A stretch of DNA of 64,000 nt from Rubricoccus sp963708165 (GCA_963708165.1 OY970187.1:2604001-2668000); one strand, 5' to 3'; shown: positions 14,019 to 24,384, counted from the stretch's first letter. Program-made: numbers and translations. Notes: generated by a model from the sequence alone, not told the origin.

Positions 14019-16406
14019 ATGCGCCCGCTTCTCTCCCCATACGCCTTCTTTCTGGCCGCCATCCTGCCTCTGGCGGGATGCGCGACCGCCCAGACCCCGA
14101 CGCCGCAAACGCAGTCGGCCGCGATGCCCGAGGCGATCCCCATGCGGGCGCCAGAGGCCTCGTCTGCAGAAGACCTGACGCTGCAGAAGCTGTTCAACAG
14201 CGGCGAGTTCTTCGGCGAGGGCTTCCAAGGCGGGCGCTGGGCCGAGACCGGCCCCGAGCTGCTCTACGTCGAGACCGACCGGGAAGCAGGCGCGACGAGC
14301 CTCATCCGGCTCGACCTCACGACCGACGGCCGCGAGACGCTCATCGACGGCAGCACGCTGCTCAAAGTCGACGGCGACGGTCTGGTCGGCATCGAGGACT
14401 ACGAGTACTCCGCCGACGGCTCCAAGGCGCTGCTCTACACCGACTCCGAGCGCGTCTGGCGCCTCAACACCAAGGGCTACTACTACGTCTACGACTTCGC
14501 CTCGGGCGAGGTGAAGCCGGTCACCGACCGCGCCAGAGGCCTCCAGATGTTCGCCAAGTTCGACGCCGACGCCAGCCACGTCGCCTTCGTGCGCGACCGC
14601 AACCTCTACGCCGTCGACCTGGCCTCGGGCGCCGAGAAAGCGCTCACGACGAACGGAGGAGACGGCGCCGTCATCAACGGCACGTTCGACTGGGTCTACG
14701 AGGAAGAGTTTGGCCTGCGCGACGGCTTCCGCTGGCATCCCGAAGGCTCGCTCATCGCGTTCTACCAGCTGGACGAGTCCGGCACGCGCGACTTCACGAT
14801 GCAGAACTACCGCACGCTCTACCCCGAGGTCACCAGCTTCCGCTACCCCAAGGTCGGCGAGGACAACTCCGAGATCCGCGTCGGCGTCGTGGACGCGATC
14901 TCGGGTGAGACGCGATTCTTCGACACCGACACGTGGTTCGAGGGCGGCGACGAGACCGAGTACATCGCCGCGATGGGCTGGACGCCGCCTCTGGCGGACG
15001 GCACGCGCGACGTGTGGATGCTGCGCCTCAACCGCGACCAGAACCACGTCGACCTGCTCTACGCCGACCCGTCCTCTGGCGCGGTCCGCACCGTCCTTCA
15101 GGAAGACGTGAGCGCCTACGTCGAGGTCGAAAACGGCTTCTCCGATACCGAGACCGGCACCATCACCTTCTTGAACGACGGCCAGCACTTCGCGTGGCGC
15201 TCTCCTCGCGACGGCTACAGCCACCTCTACCTCTACAAAAACGACGGCACCTTTGTCCGCCAGCTCACAAGCGGCACCTGGGACGTGACCGACTTCCACG
15301 GCATCGACGAGGAGGCGGGCCAGATCTACGTCACGACCACCGCCAGAGGCCCGTTGGAGCGGCACCTCTACCGCGTGCCTCTGGCGGGCGGCGCGCCCGT
15401 CCAGATCACCCAGCAGGCAGGCACGCACTCCGTCGACCTCTCGCGGGACTTCGACTACTTCATCGACAGCTACTCCAACAGCACGACGCCCGCGACGACC
15501 TCGCTCTACCGCACGAGTGGCGACCGTGTCAGTGTGCTGGTCGACAACGCGGCGCTAATCGAGCGGCTCGCCGCCTATGAGCTTCCCGCGCCGGAGTTCA
15601 TGACCGTGCCCGGTGCCGACGGTACGGCGCTCAACGCATACATGGTCAAGCCGCGCGACTTCGACCCCAGCCGTGAGTACGGGTTGCTGGTGCACACCTA
15701 CGGCGGGCCGGGCTCGCAAGAGGTCCGCAACGCTTGGGCCGGGACGGAGCGCCTGTGGCACCACTACCTCGCGGACACCTACGGCGTGATCGTGGTGGGC
15801 GTGGACAACCGCGGGACGGGCGGGCGTGGTTACGCCTTCAAAACCGCCACGCAGAACCGCTTGGGCATCCTCGAAGCCGAGGACCAGATCGCCGCCGGCC
15901 AGCACTTCGCCGCGATGCCCTACATCGACGCCGACCGCGTCGGCATCTGGGGCTGGAGCTACGGCGGCTACCTCTCGCTTCTTGCGATGACCTACGGCGA
16001 CGGCCCCGAGACCTTCTCGGCCGGCATGGCCGTGGCACCCGTCACGAGCTGGCGCCAGTACGACACCATCTACACCGAGCGCTACCTCTCGACGCCGCAG
16101 AAGAATCCGGAGGGCTACGACCTGGGCAGCCCGGTCACCTACGCCGCCAACCTCCGCGACAGCCAGAAGCTGCTCATGATCCACGGTGACGCCGACGACA
16201 ACGTGCATCCGCAGAACACCTACGCCATGGCCGACGCGCTCCAGGCTGCGGGCAAGCAGTTCGAGATGATGATCTACCCGGGCCGCACGCACGGCATCTA
16301 CGAGGGCCGCGGTACGCGCATGCATCTCTATACGCTGCTGACCCACTTCGTCCGCGACAACCTGGGCCAGGAGAACGCAATGGCACAGGCCATCGGCGTG
16401 CGGTAA
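14019..16406 (+). CDS. Dipeptidyl-peptidase IV family serine peptidase (S9B), lipoprotein
   Basis: This 795-residue protein removes dipeptides, usually after Pro or Ala, from peptide N-termini. It starts with a lipoprotein signal (FFLAAILPLAGC). Residues about 50-520 form the DPP-IV N-terminal beta-propeller, including a DWVYEEEFGLRDGF segment that carries the Glu pair binding the substrate amino terminus. The alpha/beta-hydrolase domain holds the nucleophile in GWSYGGY (Ser near 647), the Asp in HGDADDNVHPQN (near 727) and the His in RTHGIY (near 758). All are intact. It is likely periplasmic or surface-anchored. A motif-built hairpin follows the stop codon. Confidence 0.93.
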   Translation: MRPLLSPYAFFLAAILPLAGCATAQTPTPQTQSAAMPEAIPMRAPEASSAEDLTLQKLFNSGEFFGEGFQGGRWAETGPELLYVETDREAGATSLIRLDLTTDGRETLIDGSTLLKVDGDGLVGIEDYEYSADGSKALLYTDSERVWRLNTKGYYYVYDFASGEVKPVTDRARGLQMFAKFDADASHVAFVRDRNLYAVDLASGAEKALTTNGGDGAVINGTFDWVYEEEFGLRDGFRWHPEGSLIAFYQLDESGTRDFTMQNYRTLYPEVTSFRYPKVGEDNSEIRVGVVDAISGETRFFDTDTWFEGGDETEYIAAMGWTPPLADGTRDVWMLRLNRDQNHVDLLYADPSSGAVRTVLQEDVSAYVEVENGFSDTETGTITFLNDGQHFAWRSPRDGYSHLYLYKNDGTFVRQLTSGTWDVTDFHGIDEEAGQIYVTTTARGPLERHLYRVPLAGGAPVQITQQAGTHSVDLSRDFDYFIDSYSNSTTPATTSLYRTSGDRVSVLVDNAALIERLAAYELPAPEFMTVPGADGTALNAYMVKPRDFDPSREYGLLVHTYGGPGSQEVRNAWAGTERLWHHYLADTYGVIVVGVDNRGTGGRGYAFKTATQNRLGILEAEDQIAAGQHFAAMPYIDADRVGIWGWSYGGYLSLLAMTYGDGPETFSAGMAVAPVTSWRQYDTIYTERYLSTPQKNPEGYDLGSPVTYAANLRDSQKLLMIHGDADDNVHPQNTYAMADALQAAGKQFEMMIYPGRTHGIYEGRGTRMHLYTLLTHFVRDNLGQENAMAQAIGVR

Positions 16407-16426
16407 CGCGCTGCTGCCGTTCGATC

Positions 16427-16458
16427 CGCCTCTGGCGTCCGCCGCGACGCCAGAGGCG
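16427..16458. terminator. Motif-built hairpin after the DPP-IV gene
   Basis: A perfect 13-base stem, CGCCTCTGGCGTC (16427-16439) with GACGCCAGAGGCG (16446-16458), and a 6-base loop, 20 bases after the stop codon. Both arms are genome-motif copies. T residues downstream are few, so termination is inferred. Confidence 0.55.
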
Positions 16459-16544
16459 TGTTCGTTTAGGGACTGGGTACCGAGCCTCTAGCGCCTGAGC
16501 CTCTAGCGCCAGAGGCTTGAGTTCCAGTACCGCCGCTATCTCAC

Positions 16545-16775
16545 ATCTTGTCATCCCGACAGAGCGACGCGACGAGGGATCTACTCGCCGGATGGCTGGA
16601 GGCCGCAAGAGGCCTCGTGCTCAGACGCGGCTAGATCCCTCGGCTGCGCTCGGGATGACATGCCTGGACAGGAGGGAGACGCGCCGCCTCACGCTGGCCA
16701 CCCTGTTGCCTTCTCAACTGACGAGTGAAGGCCGGAGAGTCCGCGCTGAGATCCCTCGTCGCTTCCCTCGGGATG
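16545..16775. repeat. Dispersed imperfect inverted repeat (TGTCATCCCGA family)
   Basis: The outer arms are CTTGTCATCCCGACAGAGCG (about 16549) and CTCGGGATGACATG (about 16650-16665), with inner arms GAGGGATCTACT and TAGATCCCTCGG. A further single arm (GAGATCCCTCGTCG to GGGATGACGG) follows at about 16740-16775. Similar elements lie at 24244-24384 and, more diverged, at 30113-30205 and 49178-49313. Non-coding. Confidence 0.7.
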
Positions 16776-17014
16776 ACGGTGTAGGCGATGTGTGAATGGA
16801 CTTGGAACCCATCTCGCCAGAGGCCTCTGGCGCAGGGACCTTCGAGCGCGCGGTTACGTTGTGAAAAGCAGCGTGTCTAGAGAGTGACAGGGTGTGACAC
16901 AGAGGTGTCTCTCGCCCTGGCGATCCTGACGCGTTCGCACTCTGTTCCCTGCCAGAGGGGCCATACACAAGGCCATCCTCGCATACCAAACTCGCTCCCC
17001 CGGAGCCTGCCCTC

Positions 17015-18112
17015 ATGGCCAAAGAACCCGCCACGCGCCCCGCCAACGACGCTGCCAAAGCCAAAGCGCTCGATCTCGCAATGAAGCAGATCGACAAGCA
17101 GTTCGGCAAGGGTGCCGTTATGAAAATGGGCGACGCGCCGCCTGTCGAGATGGACGCCGTCTCCACCGGCTCGCTCACGCTCGACCACGCGCTCGGAATA
17201 GGCGGCGTACCGCGCGGTCGCATCATCGAGATCTACGGACCGGAGTCGTCGGGTAAGACGACGCTCGCGACGCAGATCATCGCCGAGGCGCAGAAGATGG
17301 GCGGCACATGCGCCTTCATCGATGCCGAGCACGCCTTCGACCCGACCTACGCCGAGAAGCTTGGCGTCAACACAGACGACCTCCTGATGTCGCAGCCCGA
17401 CACGGGCGAGCAGGCGCTCGAAATCTGTGACATGCTCGTCCGCTCCGGCGCCATCGACGTGGTCGTGATCGACTCCGTGGCGGCGCTCGTGCCCAAGGCC
17501 GAGATCGAGGGTGAGATGGGAGCCAGCCATGTCGGCATCCAGGCGCGGCTGATGAGCCAGGCGCTCCGCAAGATCACGGGCACCATCAAGCGCACCAACA
17601 CGATCCTGATCTTCATCAACCAGATCCGCATGAAGATCGGCGTCATGTTCGGCTCGCCCGAGACGACCGCCGGTGGCCGCGCGCTCAAGTTCTACGCCTC
17701 CGTCCGCATGGACATCCGCCGCATCGGCGCGATCAAAGAGGGAACGGAGGTGACGGGCAACCGCACGCGCGTCAAGGTTGTCAAGAACAAGGTGGCCCCG
17801 CCGTTCCGCCAAGCTGAGTTCGACATCATCTACGGCGAAGGCGTGTCCTCGCTCGGTGAACTGGTCGATCTCGGGCTGGAGCACGACATCATCCAGAAGT
17901 CCGGCTCGTGGTACTCCTATGGCGATGTGAAAATCGGCCAGGGCCGCGACGCTACCAAGGCGTGGCTCAAGGAGAACGACAACTACCGCGAGGAGGTCAA
18001 GGACCTCGTCAAGATTGAGTTGGGCATGATCCCGGACCCCAACGCCCCTGTCGAGGAGCACGCGCCAGAGGCTGAGGTCTCGACCAACGGCGAACTCGTC
18101 GACGCTGACTAG
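17015..18112 (+). CDS. recA: Recombinase RecA
   Basis: RecA forms filaments on single-stranded DNA, pairs homologous strands and triggers the SOS response. The 365-residue length is typical. Visible are the Walker A GPESSGKTT (near residues 73-81), the Walker B region VVVIDSVAALVPKAEIEGEMG (near 150-170) with loop L1, loop L2 region INQIRMKIGVMFGSPETTAGGRALKFYASVR, and the C-terminal domain with an acidic tail (VEEHAPEAEVSTNGELVDAD). The motif appears only once, in this variable tail (as PEA); the conserved core is free of it. The 600 bases upstream contain a dispersed repeat, and no SOS box is identified with confidence. Confidence 0.98.
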   Translation: MAKEPATRPANDAAKAKALDLAMKQIDKQFGKGAVMKMGDAPPVEMDAVSTGSLTLDHALGIGGVPRGRIIEIYGPESSGKTTLATQIIAEAQKMGGTCAFIDAEHAFDPTYAEKLGVNTDDLLMSQPDTGEQALEICDMLVRSGAIDVVVIDSVAALVPKAEIEGEMGASHVGIQARLMSQALRKITGTIKRTNTILIFINQIRMKIGVMFGSPETTAGGRALKFYASVRMDIRRIGAIKEGTEVTGNRTRVKVVKNKVAPPFRQAEFDIIYGEGVSSLGELVDLGLEHDIIQKSGSWYSYGDVKIGQGRDATKAWLKENDNYREEVKDLVKIELGMIPDPNAPVEEHAPEAEVSTNGELVDAD

Positions 18113-18165
18113 CAGGGCGCTCGCGCTCCGCTTTGCCCGAGGCTCCCGCTCGCCTCTGGCGACTC

Positions 18166-18193
18166 GCACCCGCTCGAACCTCCGAGCGGGTGC
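18166..18193 (+). terminator. Hairpin terminator candidate after recA
   Basis: Perfect 11-base arms GCACCCGCTCG (18166-18176) and CGAGCGGGTGC (18183-18193) with a 6-base loop, 53 bases after the recA stop. The following sequence is only weakly T-rich. Confidence 0.65.
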
Positions 18194-18226
18194 GCTCGTG
18201 TTCTGCACTCGCCCACATCCTACGCG

Positions 18227-18619
18227 ATGAGCAGGTCCCGCCAGAGACATAGCACGGGCGCTCCCTGGGAGCCCCTCGTCGGCTACAGCCGCGCGGTTCG
18301 CGTGGGCAACTGCATTCTCGTCTCGGGCACGACCGCCATCGACGCCTCTGGCGAGGCGGTCGCGCCTGGCGATGCGTTCGCGCAGGCTGTCTTCGCGTTT
18401 GGGAAAGCGCTCGACGCCGTTCGCGCGCTCGGCGGGACGCCAGAGGCCGTCGTGCGCACGCGGATGTACGTCGTGGACATCGCGGCGAATCACGAAGCCG
18501 TCGGACGGGCTCACAAACAGACGGTGGGCGGCGCGATGCCTGCAGCGACGATGGTAGGCGTGGCGGCGCTGATCGACCCGCGGCTAGTGGTCGAGATCGA
18601 ACTCGACGCCATCGTCTGA
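18227..18619 (+). CDS. RidA/YjgF/YER057c family protein
   Basis: This 130-residue protein has the compact RidA fold: GNCILVSGTTAID near the start, QAVFAFGKALDAVRALGG in the middle, and the family arginine in VVRTRMYVVDI (near residue 82), which in true RidA positions enamine/imine substrates for deamination. The C-terminal Glu of the active site may be in VEIELDAIV. It probably detoxifies reactive imines made by PLP enzymes, although several subfamilies exist. Its TGA is directly followed, with no spacing, by the palindrome at 18620-18637. Confidence 0.85.
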   Translation: MSRSRQRHSTGAPWEPLVGYSRAVRVGNCILVSGTTAIDASGEAVAPGDAFAQAVFAFGKALDAVRALGGTPEAVVRTRMYVVDIAANHEAVGRAHKQTVGGAMPAATMVGVAALIDPRLVVEIELDAIV

Positions 18620-18731
18620 GCCTCTGGCGCCAGAGGCGCTGCTAGCATTCCGTCCCGAAGTTGCTGAAACGCACCGAGGTGGCGATGTTGAGAGCCTCTC
18701 GCGGCTCTCGCCAGAGGCCTTCCCCGGGTGT

Positions 18732-19694
18732 ATGCGTCGAGTCTGGATGGTCCTTGTGTGCGTCGCTCTGGCGAGCTGCGACGCCGCGATTTCACCGCAT
18801 CAGCCGGCCCTGTGCCTCTGGCGCGGACGGCCACGCTCGGGCTCATCGCCGACGCGCAGTATTGCGACTGCGCGCCAGAGGCCGACCGTCACTACCGTGC
18901 GAGCCTGTGGAAGCTGACCGAGGCCGCCGATGCTTTCAACAGGGCGGATGTGGACTTCTCCGCTCACCTGGGCGACCTCATCGAGCGCGGCGCGGAAAGC
19001 TTCGCGCCCGCCCTCGGCGCGCTGGCCGGGCTGGATTCCGCGCTCGTCCACGTGCTTGGCAACCACGACTTCGACGTCGCGGAATCTGAGCGCGCGTCTG
19101 TACCCGCGCGTCTCGGCATGAATGCGCGCTACCACGAGCGCTCCAAGGGCCTCTGGCGGTTCGTGTTCATGGATGGGACGGACCTGAGCACGTTCGCGAC
19201 GTCTCCGGGAAGTAGCACGCCGCGCCGAGTCCGACGCGATGCGAGACTCGCTCTCGGCCTCTGGCGCCGAGGCGCTCGCGTGGAACGGCGGCGCGAGCCG
19301 GGCGCAGTTGGCATGGCTGCGCGCCACGCTGGAGGACGCGCGCGCCAGAGGCCAGCGCGTGGTCGTCCTCTCGCACTTCCCCGTCTACCCCGCCACGACG
19401 CACAACCTGTGGAACGCAGATGCCGTGCTGGCTCTGCTGGACGGCTACACGAACGTCGTCGCGCACATCAGCGGGCACGATCACGGAGGCCGCGCCGCCT
19501 CTCGCGCGGGCGTGCATCACCTCGGCCTGGAAGGCATCGTGGAGACGCGAGGGGGCAACGCGTTTGCGACTGCTCATTTCGGCGTGGACGCGCTCGAACT
19601 CCAAGGCTCGGGACGGGTGGCGTCGGTCGTTTTACCGTATGTGAACGCGGGAGCCTCTGGCGCTCGCGATCGTCGCGGGAGGGCGCTGCGGTAG
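18732..19694 (+). CDS. ADP-ribose/CDP-alcohol diphosphatase-like metallophosphoesterase, two frame changes
   Basis: The ATG at 18732 gives a lipoprotein-like signal (MRRVWMVLVCVALASC). A -1 change near 18815 and a +1 change near 19210 must be bridged, giving about 320 residues. Calcineurin-type motifs are then in order: LGLIADAQYCD (metal Asp, Gln), HLGDLIERG, VLGNHDFDV, LSHFPVYP and SGHDHGG. The Gln-Tyr in the first motif and the HYRASLWKL segment resemble the ADPRM branch, which hydrolyses ADP-ribose and CDP-alcohols with Mn2+. With the signal sequence it would act outside the cytoplasm, so the substrate could differ. Confidence 0.75.
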
Positions 19695-19784
19695 TCGCGC
19701 GCGTGGTTGCCGCCAGAGGCGCAGGCGATGCGTAGGCAGGAAGGCGTGGCGCCGGTATCTTGCCCGCCTCTACCGCCCTCTGAT

Positions 19785-20219
19785 ATGTCGCTCGTCCACA
19801 CCCTCGCGATTGCGCTCCACATTTTGTTCGCTGCGGCCTGGTTTGGCCTCGGTCTCGCGCTGCCCGCACTCGCGCGCGCCGCTGCCTCTGGCGGCGTGCC
19901 GCAGGCTGGGCGCGTGATCGCGATGATGAACGGATCGATCGTGCTGTTCTACGTCTTCGCGATAGTCAACTGGATGCTGGGCTTACGGCTCGGGTTCAGG
20001 GAGCAGTACATGGAGTGGCCGTATCACATTTCGCTCACGCTAGGGCTGATCCTGGTGCTCGTGCAGCTGTTCGTGATCCGTCCGGGCTGGAACGCGCTCG
20101 TGGCTGGAGAGATCGAAAAGGGCCGCAAGCGCATCGGCATGGGCATTGGCATCGGCCACCTCGTGTGGATCGTCATCTTCGTGCTGATGTACCTCGGCCG
20201 CGGCGTGATCGGCGCGTAA
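19785..20219 (+). CDS. Small four-helix membrane protein, uncharacterised
   Basis: From the ATG at 19785 the protein has 144 residues and about four membrane helices: LVHTLAIALHILFAAAWFGL, GSIVLFYVFAIVNWMLGL, ISLTLGLILVLVQLFVI and IGHLVWIVIFVLMYLG. Earlier in-frame starts add an unlikely N-terminus encoded by motif DNA, so I prefer 19785. His residues in helix 1 and helix 4 resemble those of small haem- or copper-associated membrane families, but this is only a resemblance. No partner gene is adjacent. Function unknown. Confidence 0.7.
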   Translation: MSLVHTLAIALHILFAAAWFGLGLALPALARAAASGGVPQAGRVIAMMNGSIVLFYVFAIVNWMLGLRLGFREQYMEWPYHISLTLGLILVLVQLFVIRPGWNALVAGEIEKGRKRIGMGIGIGHLVWIVIFVLMYLGRGVIGA

Positions 20220-20269
20220 CGCTCCGAGGTGCGCCTCGCGCCAGAGGCCTCTGGCGCGAGTACGCGAAG

Positions 20270-20306
20270 CGGCCCCGCACGCGAAAGCGCACGGGGCCGT
20301 TTGTGT
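20270..20306 (+). terminator. Terminator after the four-helix membrane protein
   Basis: Arms CGGCCCCG (20270-20277) and CGGGGCCG (20292-20299), then TTTGTGT. It lies between two convergent genes and may serve both. Confidence 0.7.
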
Positions 20307-20322
20307 CGTCGCGAGGTGGCGG

Positions 20323-22068
20323 CTACATCGTGCCGCCGGGCGTCTCGACCGTTGCGCCAGCGGATGCCTTCGCGCCGGGCTGCTCTGCCGACGGCTTGAG
20401 CACCTTGGGTGCGTCGCCAGAGGCGTCGCGCAGCTTTTCGAGCTGCTCGCGGGCTACGTCGCGTCCGCCCCATCCAAAGGCGATGGCCGCCGCGAGCGCG
20501 ATCGCGCCGAGGATGAGTCCAAAGGCGAGGTTGACGATGCTATCCGCGAGGCCCATCTGGCGCAGGGCCATCGCGCCCGCAAAGACGATAATGGAGACGC
20601 GCGCCGCGACGGCCAGCATGTCTGCCTGCCCGGAAGCGTTGGACTTGATGGCGGAGTACGCGAGGTTGGACAGGTACAGGCCCACCGCGAAGATGAGCAG
20701 CCCCAGCAGCACCTGGCCTGCGAGGATGGTGAACTCCGCGATGAGCACGGCGAGCGTGCCCAACCCGAGCGACGAGGCCGCTTCGGTCGCGGCGAACAGC
20801 ATCACGGCCACGAGCACCACCCAGCCGACCAGTCCGGCGGGCGTGCGCGTGTCCAGCGCTCCGGCCTCTGGCGCCCCGCCAGAGGCGGACGAGGTGGTGC
20901 GGAAGCCCAAGCCCTCGAAGAGCCGGTTGAAGCCGACGCCTGCGAGCAGGCTGCTCACGAGCGACGCCAGCAGGCGGCCGACGACGAACGCGATGCCGAG
21001 GATCAGCGCCGCGACGAAGACGCGCGGAATGGCTTCGAGGAACTGCGCGAGCATCGCGCTCGCAGGCCCTGTGACGGCCTCCACGTCCAGCGCGTTGAGC
21101 GCCGCCACGATCACCGGGATCAGGACCAAGATGTAGACCACCAACCCGAGCAGGTCGGAGAGCTGCGTGCCGCCCGTCGCCTTGGCGAGGCCCACGCGCT
21201 CACTCAGCCCGTTGACGCCAGCGGCGGCGAGCAGGTTGGAGACGATCTTGCGCAGCACGCGCGCCACGAACGCGCCCACCACGAGCACGATGCCTGCGAG
21301 CAGCAGGTTGGGCAGAAACGCGAGGATCTCGTTGACGAGCCCCTGCACCGGCGCGAGGATGCCGCCCAACTCCAGCACGCCTAGAATGGCGGGCAGGAAG
21401 AGCAGGATCACGAGGTAGAAGACGGCCGTGCCCAGCGTCTCGGCGAGAGACGTAGACGACGTGCCTCTGGCGCCAGAGGCGTCTCCCGAGAGGCGCGCTT
21501 CGGCGCGCTCGCGCGCGGCGTCGAGGTCGGCCTGAGCGCCCGGTCCGGGCTCGCCGACGGGGTGGGAGCCGTCGTGGATGCTCATCGCTGGCGCATCGGC
21601 GCCAGAGGCCTGGCCTGAGCCCGCGCTGTTGACGCGCTCGTCGATGTTGGCGGCTTGGAGCCCCTTTGTCGTCAGCGTGCTCAGCACGCGCGCGACGGCA
21701 TATGCGAGGATGCCTAGCACGGCCGCGCCAATCAGCTTGGGAATAAACGCGATGATGGTCCCGACGAACTCACCCAGCGGACCACCGACAGCACCCAGGT
21801 CTACGGCGTTGAACGCTGCGATAAGCGCGAGCACGATGACGACCCAGAACGCGATGCGCCCACCGATCTGCTCGGACGAGATCGGGTTGGGATCATCGGA
21901 GAGGGCCGAGAGGAACCGGTCATCCAGCGTGGTGCGCTTGAGCGCTTTCCGCACGACGGTCTCGACGATCTTCGCGACGACGTAGCCGACGAGGAGGATG
22001 AAGACGAAGACGAGGATCGGCCAGAGCGGTCCGAGTGTCGCTTCGATCTGAGTAAGGAAGGTGTCCAT
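20323..22068 (-). CDS. Mechanosensitive-channel-like membrane protein with repeated TM-helix units
   Basis: Starting at MDTFLTQIEATLG (22068), the protein has 581 residues. It contains repeated membrane units of the conserved TM-helix type (GPLWPILVFVFILLVGYVVAKIVETVVRKALKR; LLLAGIVLVVGAFVARVLRKIVSNLL; VFVAALILGIAFVVGRLLASLVSSLL), each followed by an amphipathic basic segment as in CmpX and small-conductance channel relatives. A classic MscS beta domain is not evident. Proteins of this type are linked to membrane-tension or envelope-stress responses. Two cytosolic linkers carry motif-encoded SGASGAR and PEA runs, one with the full palindrome at 21463-21480. Confidence 0.75.
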   Translation of the reverse strand: MDTFLTQIEATLGPLWPILVFVFILLVGYVVAKIVETVVRKALKRTTLDDRFLSALSDDPNPISSEQIGGRIAFWVVIVLALIAAFNAVDLGAVGGPLGEFVGTIIAFIPKLIGAAVLGILAYAVARVLSTLTTKGLQAANIDERVNSAGSGQASGADAPAMSIHDGSHPVGEPGPGAQADLDAARERAEARLSGDASGARGTSSTSLAETLGTAVFYLVILLFLPAILGVLELGGILAPVQGLVNEILAFLPNLLLAGIVLVVGAFVARVLRKIVSNLLAAAGVNGLSERVGLAKATGGTQLSDLLGLVVYILVLIPVIVAALNALDVEAVTGPASAMLAQFLEAIPRVFVAALILGIAFVVGRLLASLVSSLLAGVGFNRLFEGLGFRTTSSASGGAPEAGALDTRTPAGLVGWVVLVAVMLFAATEAASSLGLGTLAVLIAEFTILAGQVLLGLLIFAVGLYLSNLAYSAIKSNASGQADMLAVAARVSIIVFAGAMALRQMGLADSIVNLAFGLILGAIALAAAIAFGWGGRDVAREQLEKLRDASGDAPKVLKPSAEQPGAKASAGATVETPGGTM

Positions 22069-22229
22069 AGGTGCAGGTTGAGAGAGAACTTCATAGTACT
22101 CTCTCTGAACAGGCATTCCCATTTCAGACGTTTATGCCCTGCCCAGACTCGCCAGAGGCCTCTGGCGGGGTCGCGTCCCGCTCAGGTGCGACGTGCTGGC
22201 CGCGCGGCAGACGTGTGGGAGGTAGGCTC

Positions 22230-24108
22230 TCAGTCCTTGTCCTCGACGCGTTCGAGCACCAGCGCCGCCAGAGGCGGCAGCATGAGGTCGAGCCCGGCGG
22301 GCCGCTCGTGCGGGCCCTCGGCCGCCGCCTCCACCGAGCCTCTGGCGCCAGAGCCCGAGCCGCCAAACGCCTTGTCGTCGGAGTTGAGGAGCACGCGCCA
22401 GAGGCCTGCCTCTGGCGTGCCGACGCGGTAGGCCTCGCGCACGACGGGCGTGCAGTTGAGCACGAAGAGCAGCGTGCGGCCGCCTGCGCGGCGCAGGTAG
22501 CTGACCACGCTGCGATCCTTGTCGCCGTAGTCCACCCACTCGAAAGCCTCCGGCGAGTCGTCCCAGAGCGCGGGATTGTCGCGGTAGAGGGTGAAGGCCG
22601 CTGTCACCCAGGCTTCCAGCCCGGCGTGGAGAGGCTCGCGAGCCAGGCCCCAGTCCAGACTGTAGTCGTGCGTCCACTCGCTGACCTGCCCGAACTCCTG
22701 CCCCATGAACAAAAGCTTCTTGCCCGGATGCCCGATCATGTGCGCGTAGAGCAGGCGCAGGTTGGCGGCCTTTTGCCAGTCGTCGCCCGGCATCTTGCCC
22801 CACAGAGAGCCCTTGCCGTGGACCACTTCGTCGTGCGAGAGCGGCAGCGCGAAGTGCTCGGTAAAGGCGTAGACGAGCGGAAAGGTGAGGTTGTCGTGGT
22901 GGTGCGTGCGGTGGACGGGCTCTTCCTGGAAGTACTGCAGCGTGTCGTGCATCCAGCCCATGTTCCACTTGTAGTGGAAGCCCAGCCCGCCCTCTTCGAC
23001 CGGCTTCGTGACGCCGGGAAAGGCTGTGGACTCCTCGGCAAAGGTGAGCGCCGTCGGGTGCGCCTCTTGCACCTCGATGTTGAAGCGCTGCAAGAGCGTG
23101 ATCGCCTCCAGGTTCTGGTTGCCGCCCCACACGTTGCGCGACCACTCCTCGCGCGAGTAGTCGCGGTAGAGCATGCGAGGCCACCGCGTCCACGCGGATG
23201 CCGTCGATGTGGTACTCCTCCAGCCAGAACCGGGCAGACGAGAGAATGTAGTTCTGTACCTCTAACCGGCCGTAGTCGAAGACGTACGTGCCCCAGTCCG
23301 GATGCGAGCGCATCAGCGGGTCGGTGTACTCGAACAGCGGCTCGCCGTCGAAAGCGACGAGTCCCTGCGGGTCGGGCGCGAAGTGCGCAGGCACCCAGTC
23401 CAGGATCACGCCCACGCCGCGCTGGTGCATCCGGTCGACGAAGGCTTTGAAGTCCTCTGGCGTGCCGTTGCGAAACGTCGCGGCGAAAAAGCCGACCACC
23501 TGATAGCCCCACGACCCGTAGTACGGGTGCTCCATGACGGGCAGCAGTTCGACGTGCGTAAAGCCCATCGCGAGCACGTGGTCCGCCAGAGGATCGGCGA
23601 TGTCGCGCACGTTCATCGCGCGCCCGCCCGGGCGCTGCCACGAGCCCAGGTGCACTTCGTACACCGCCAGAGGCCTCTGGCGCGAGTCGATGCCCTCGCG
23701 CGTGTCCATCCAGTTGGCGTCGTCCCACGCGTAGCCACTGAGGTCGGTCACGATGGCCGCGAGGCCGTCCGCCTCGCTTCCGCCGGGAGAAGGCGGCTCC
23801 ATCTGGAACGCGTACGGGTCGGTTTTCTCCCACCGGCGCCCCCAGCGTCCGATGCTGAACTTGTAATGCGCGCCCGCCCTCGCGCTGCGCACGTATGCGC
23901 GCCAGAGGCCCGCACCGATGGGCGTCATCGGGTGGCGTTTGGCGTCCCACGCGTTGAAATCGCCGACCACGCTCACACTCTCGGCGCGCGGCGCCCAGAC
24001 GGTAAACCACGTGCCGCCGGCGTTGGGGTGCGCGCCCAGGCGGCGGTAGCTGTCGGTGTACTGGCCAGCGGCCCAGCGGCGGAGGTCGGAGAGCGGGAAC
24101 GTGCGCAC
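22230..24108 (-). CDS. glgB: 1,4-alpha-glucan branching enzyme GlgB, frame change near 23178
   Basis: GlgB makes alpha-1,6 branches in glycogen. Bridged over one extra base, it encodes about 625 residues. An N-terminal CBM48 (YRRLGAHPNAGGTWFTVWAPRAESVSVVGDF, split across this stretch) is followed by the GH13 barrel with LLPVMEHPYYGSWGYQ, GVGVILDWVPAHF, the nucleophile Asp in DGIRVDAVAS, the acid/base Glu in TFAEESTAFP and the third carboxylate in LPLSHDEVVHGK. The C-terminal beta domain holds a motif-rich insertion (FGGSGSGARGSVEAAAEG). The shift falls just after the nucleophile, where GCCTCGCATGCTC should read as ASMLYRDYSREEW. No other glycogen gene is nearby. Confidence 0.92.
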
Positions 24109-24243
24109 GGAGCGGGAGGAGGTGGAGCGGCGAGAGTACGCCAGAGGCGGGGTGCGGTGCCTCTGGCGGATGGGATGAGGAGGGGCGCCGCGGTTCGTGT
24201 TCCGCCAGAGGCCTCGGGCGTTCTGTCCGTCTCCGCCTTACAC

Positions 24244-24384
24244 CTTGTCATCCCGACAGAGCCCGTTCGGCTGCGCTCAGGGCAGGCTCCGCGACGAGGG
24301 ATCTACTCGCCGGATGCTCGCACGTTGGCCACGTCTTCGGCGCCCACTGCGACTAGATCCCTCGGCTCCGCTCGGGATGACATG
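24244..24384. repeat. Dispersed imperfect inverted repeat (TGTCATCCCGA family)
   Basis: The outer arms are CTTGTCATCCCGACAGAGCC and CTCGGGATGACATG, with inner GAGGGATCTACTCGCCGGAT and TAGATCCCTCGGC. It closely matches the copy at 16545-16665 but carries a different centre and an extra GCTGCGCTCAGGGCAGGCT segment. It explains the long false open frame upstream of the flippase. Confidence 0.75.
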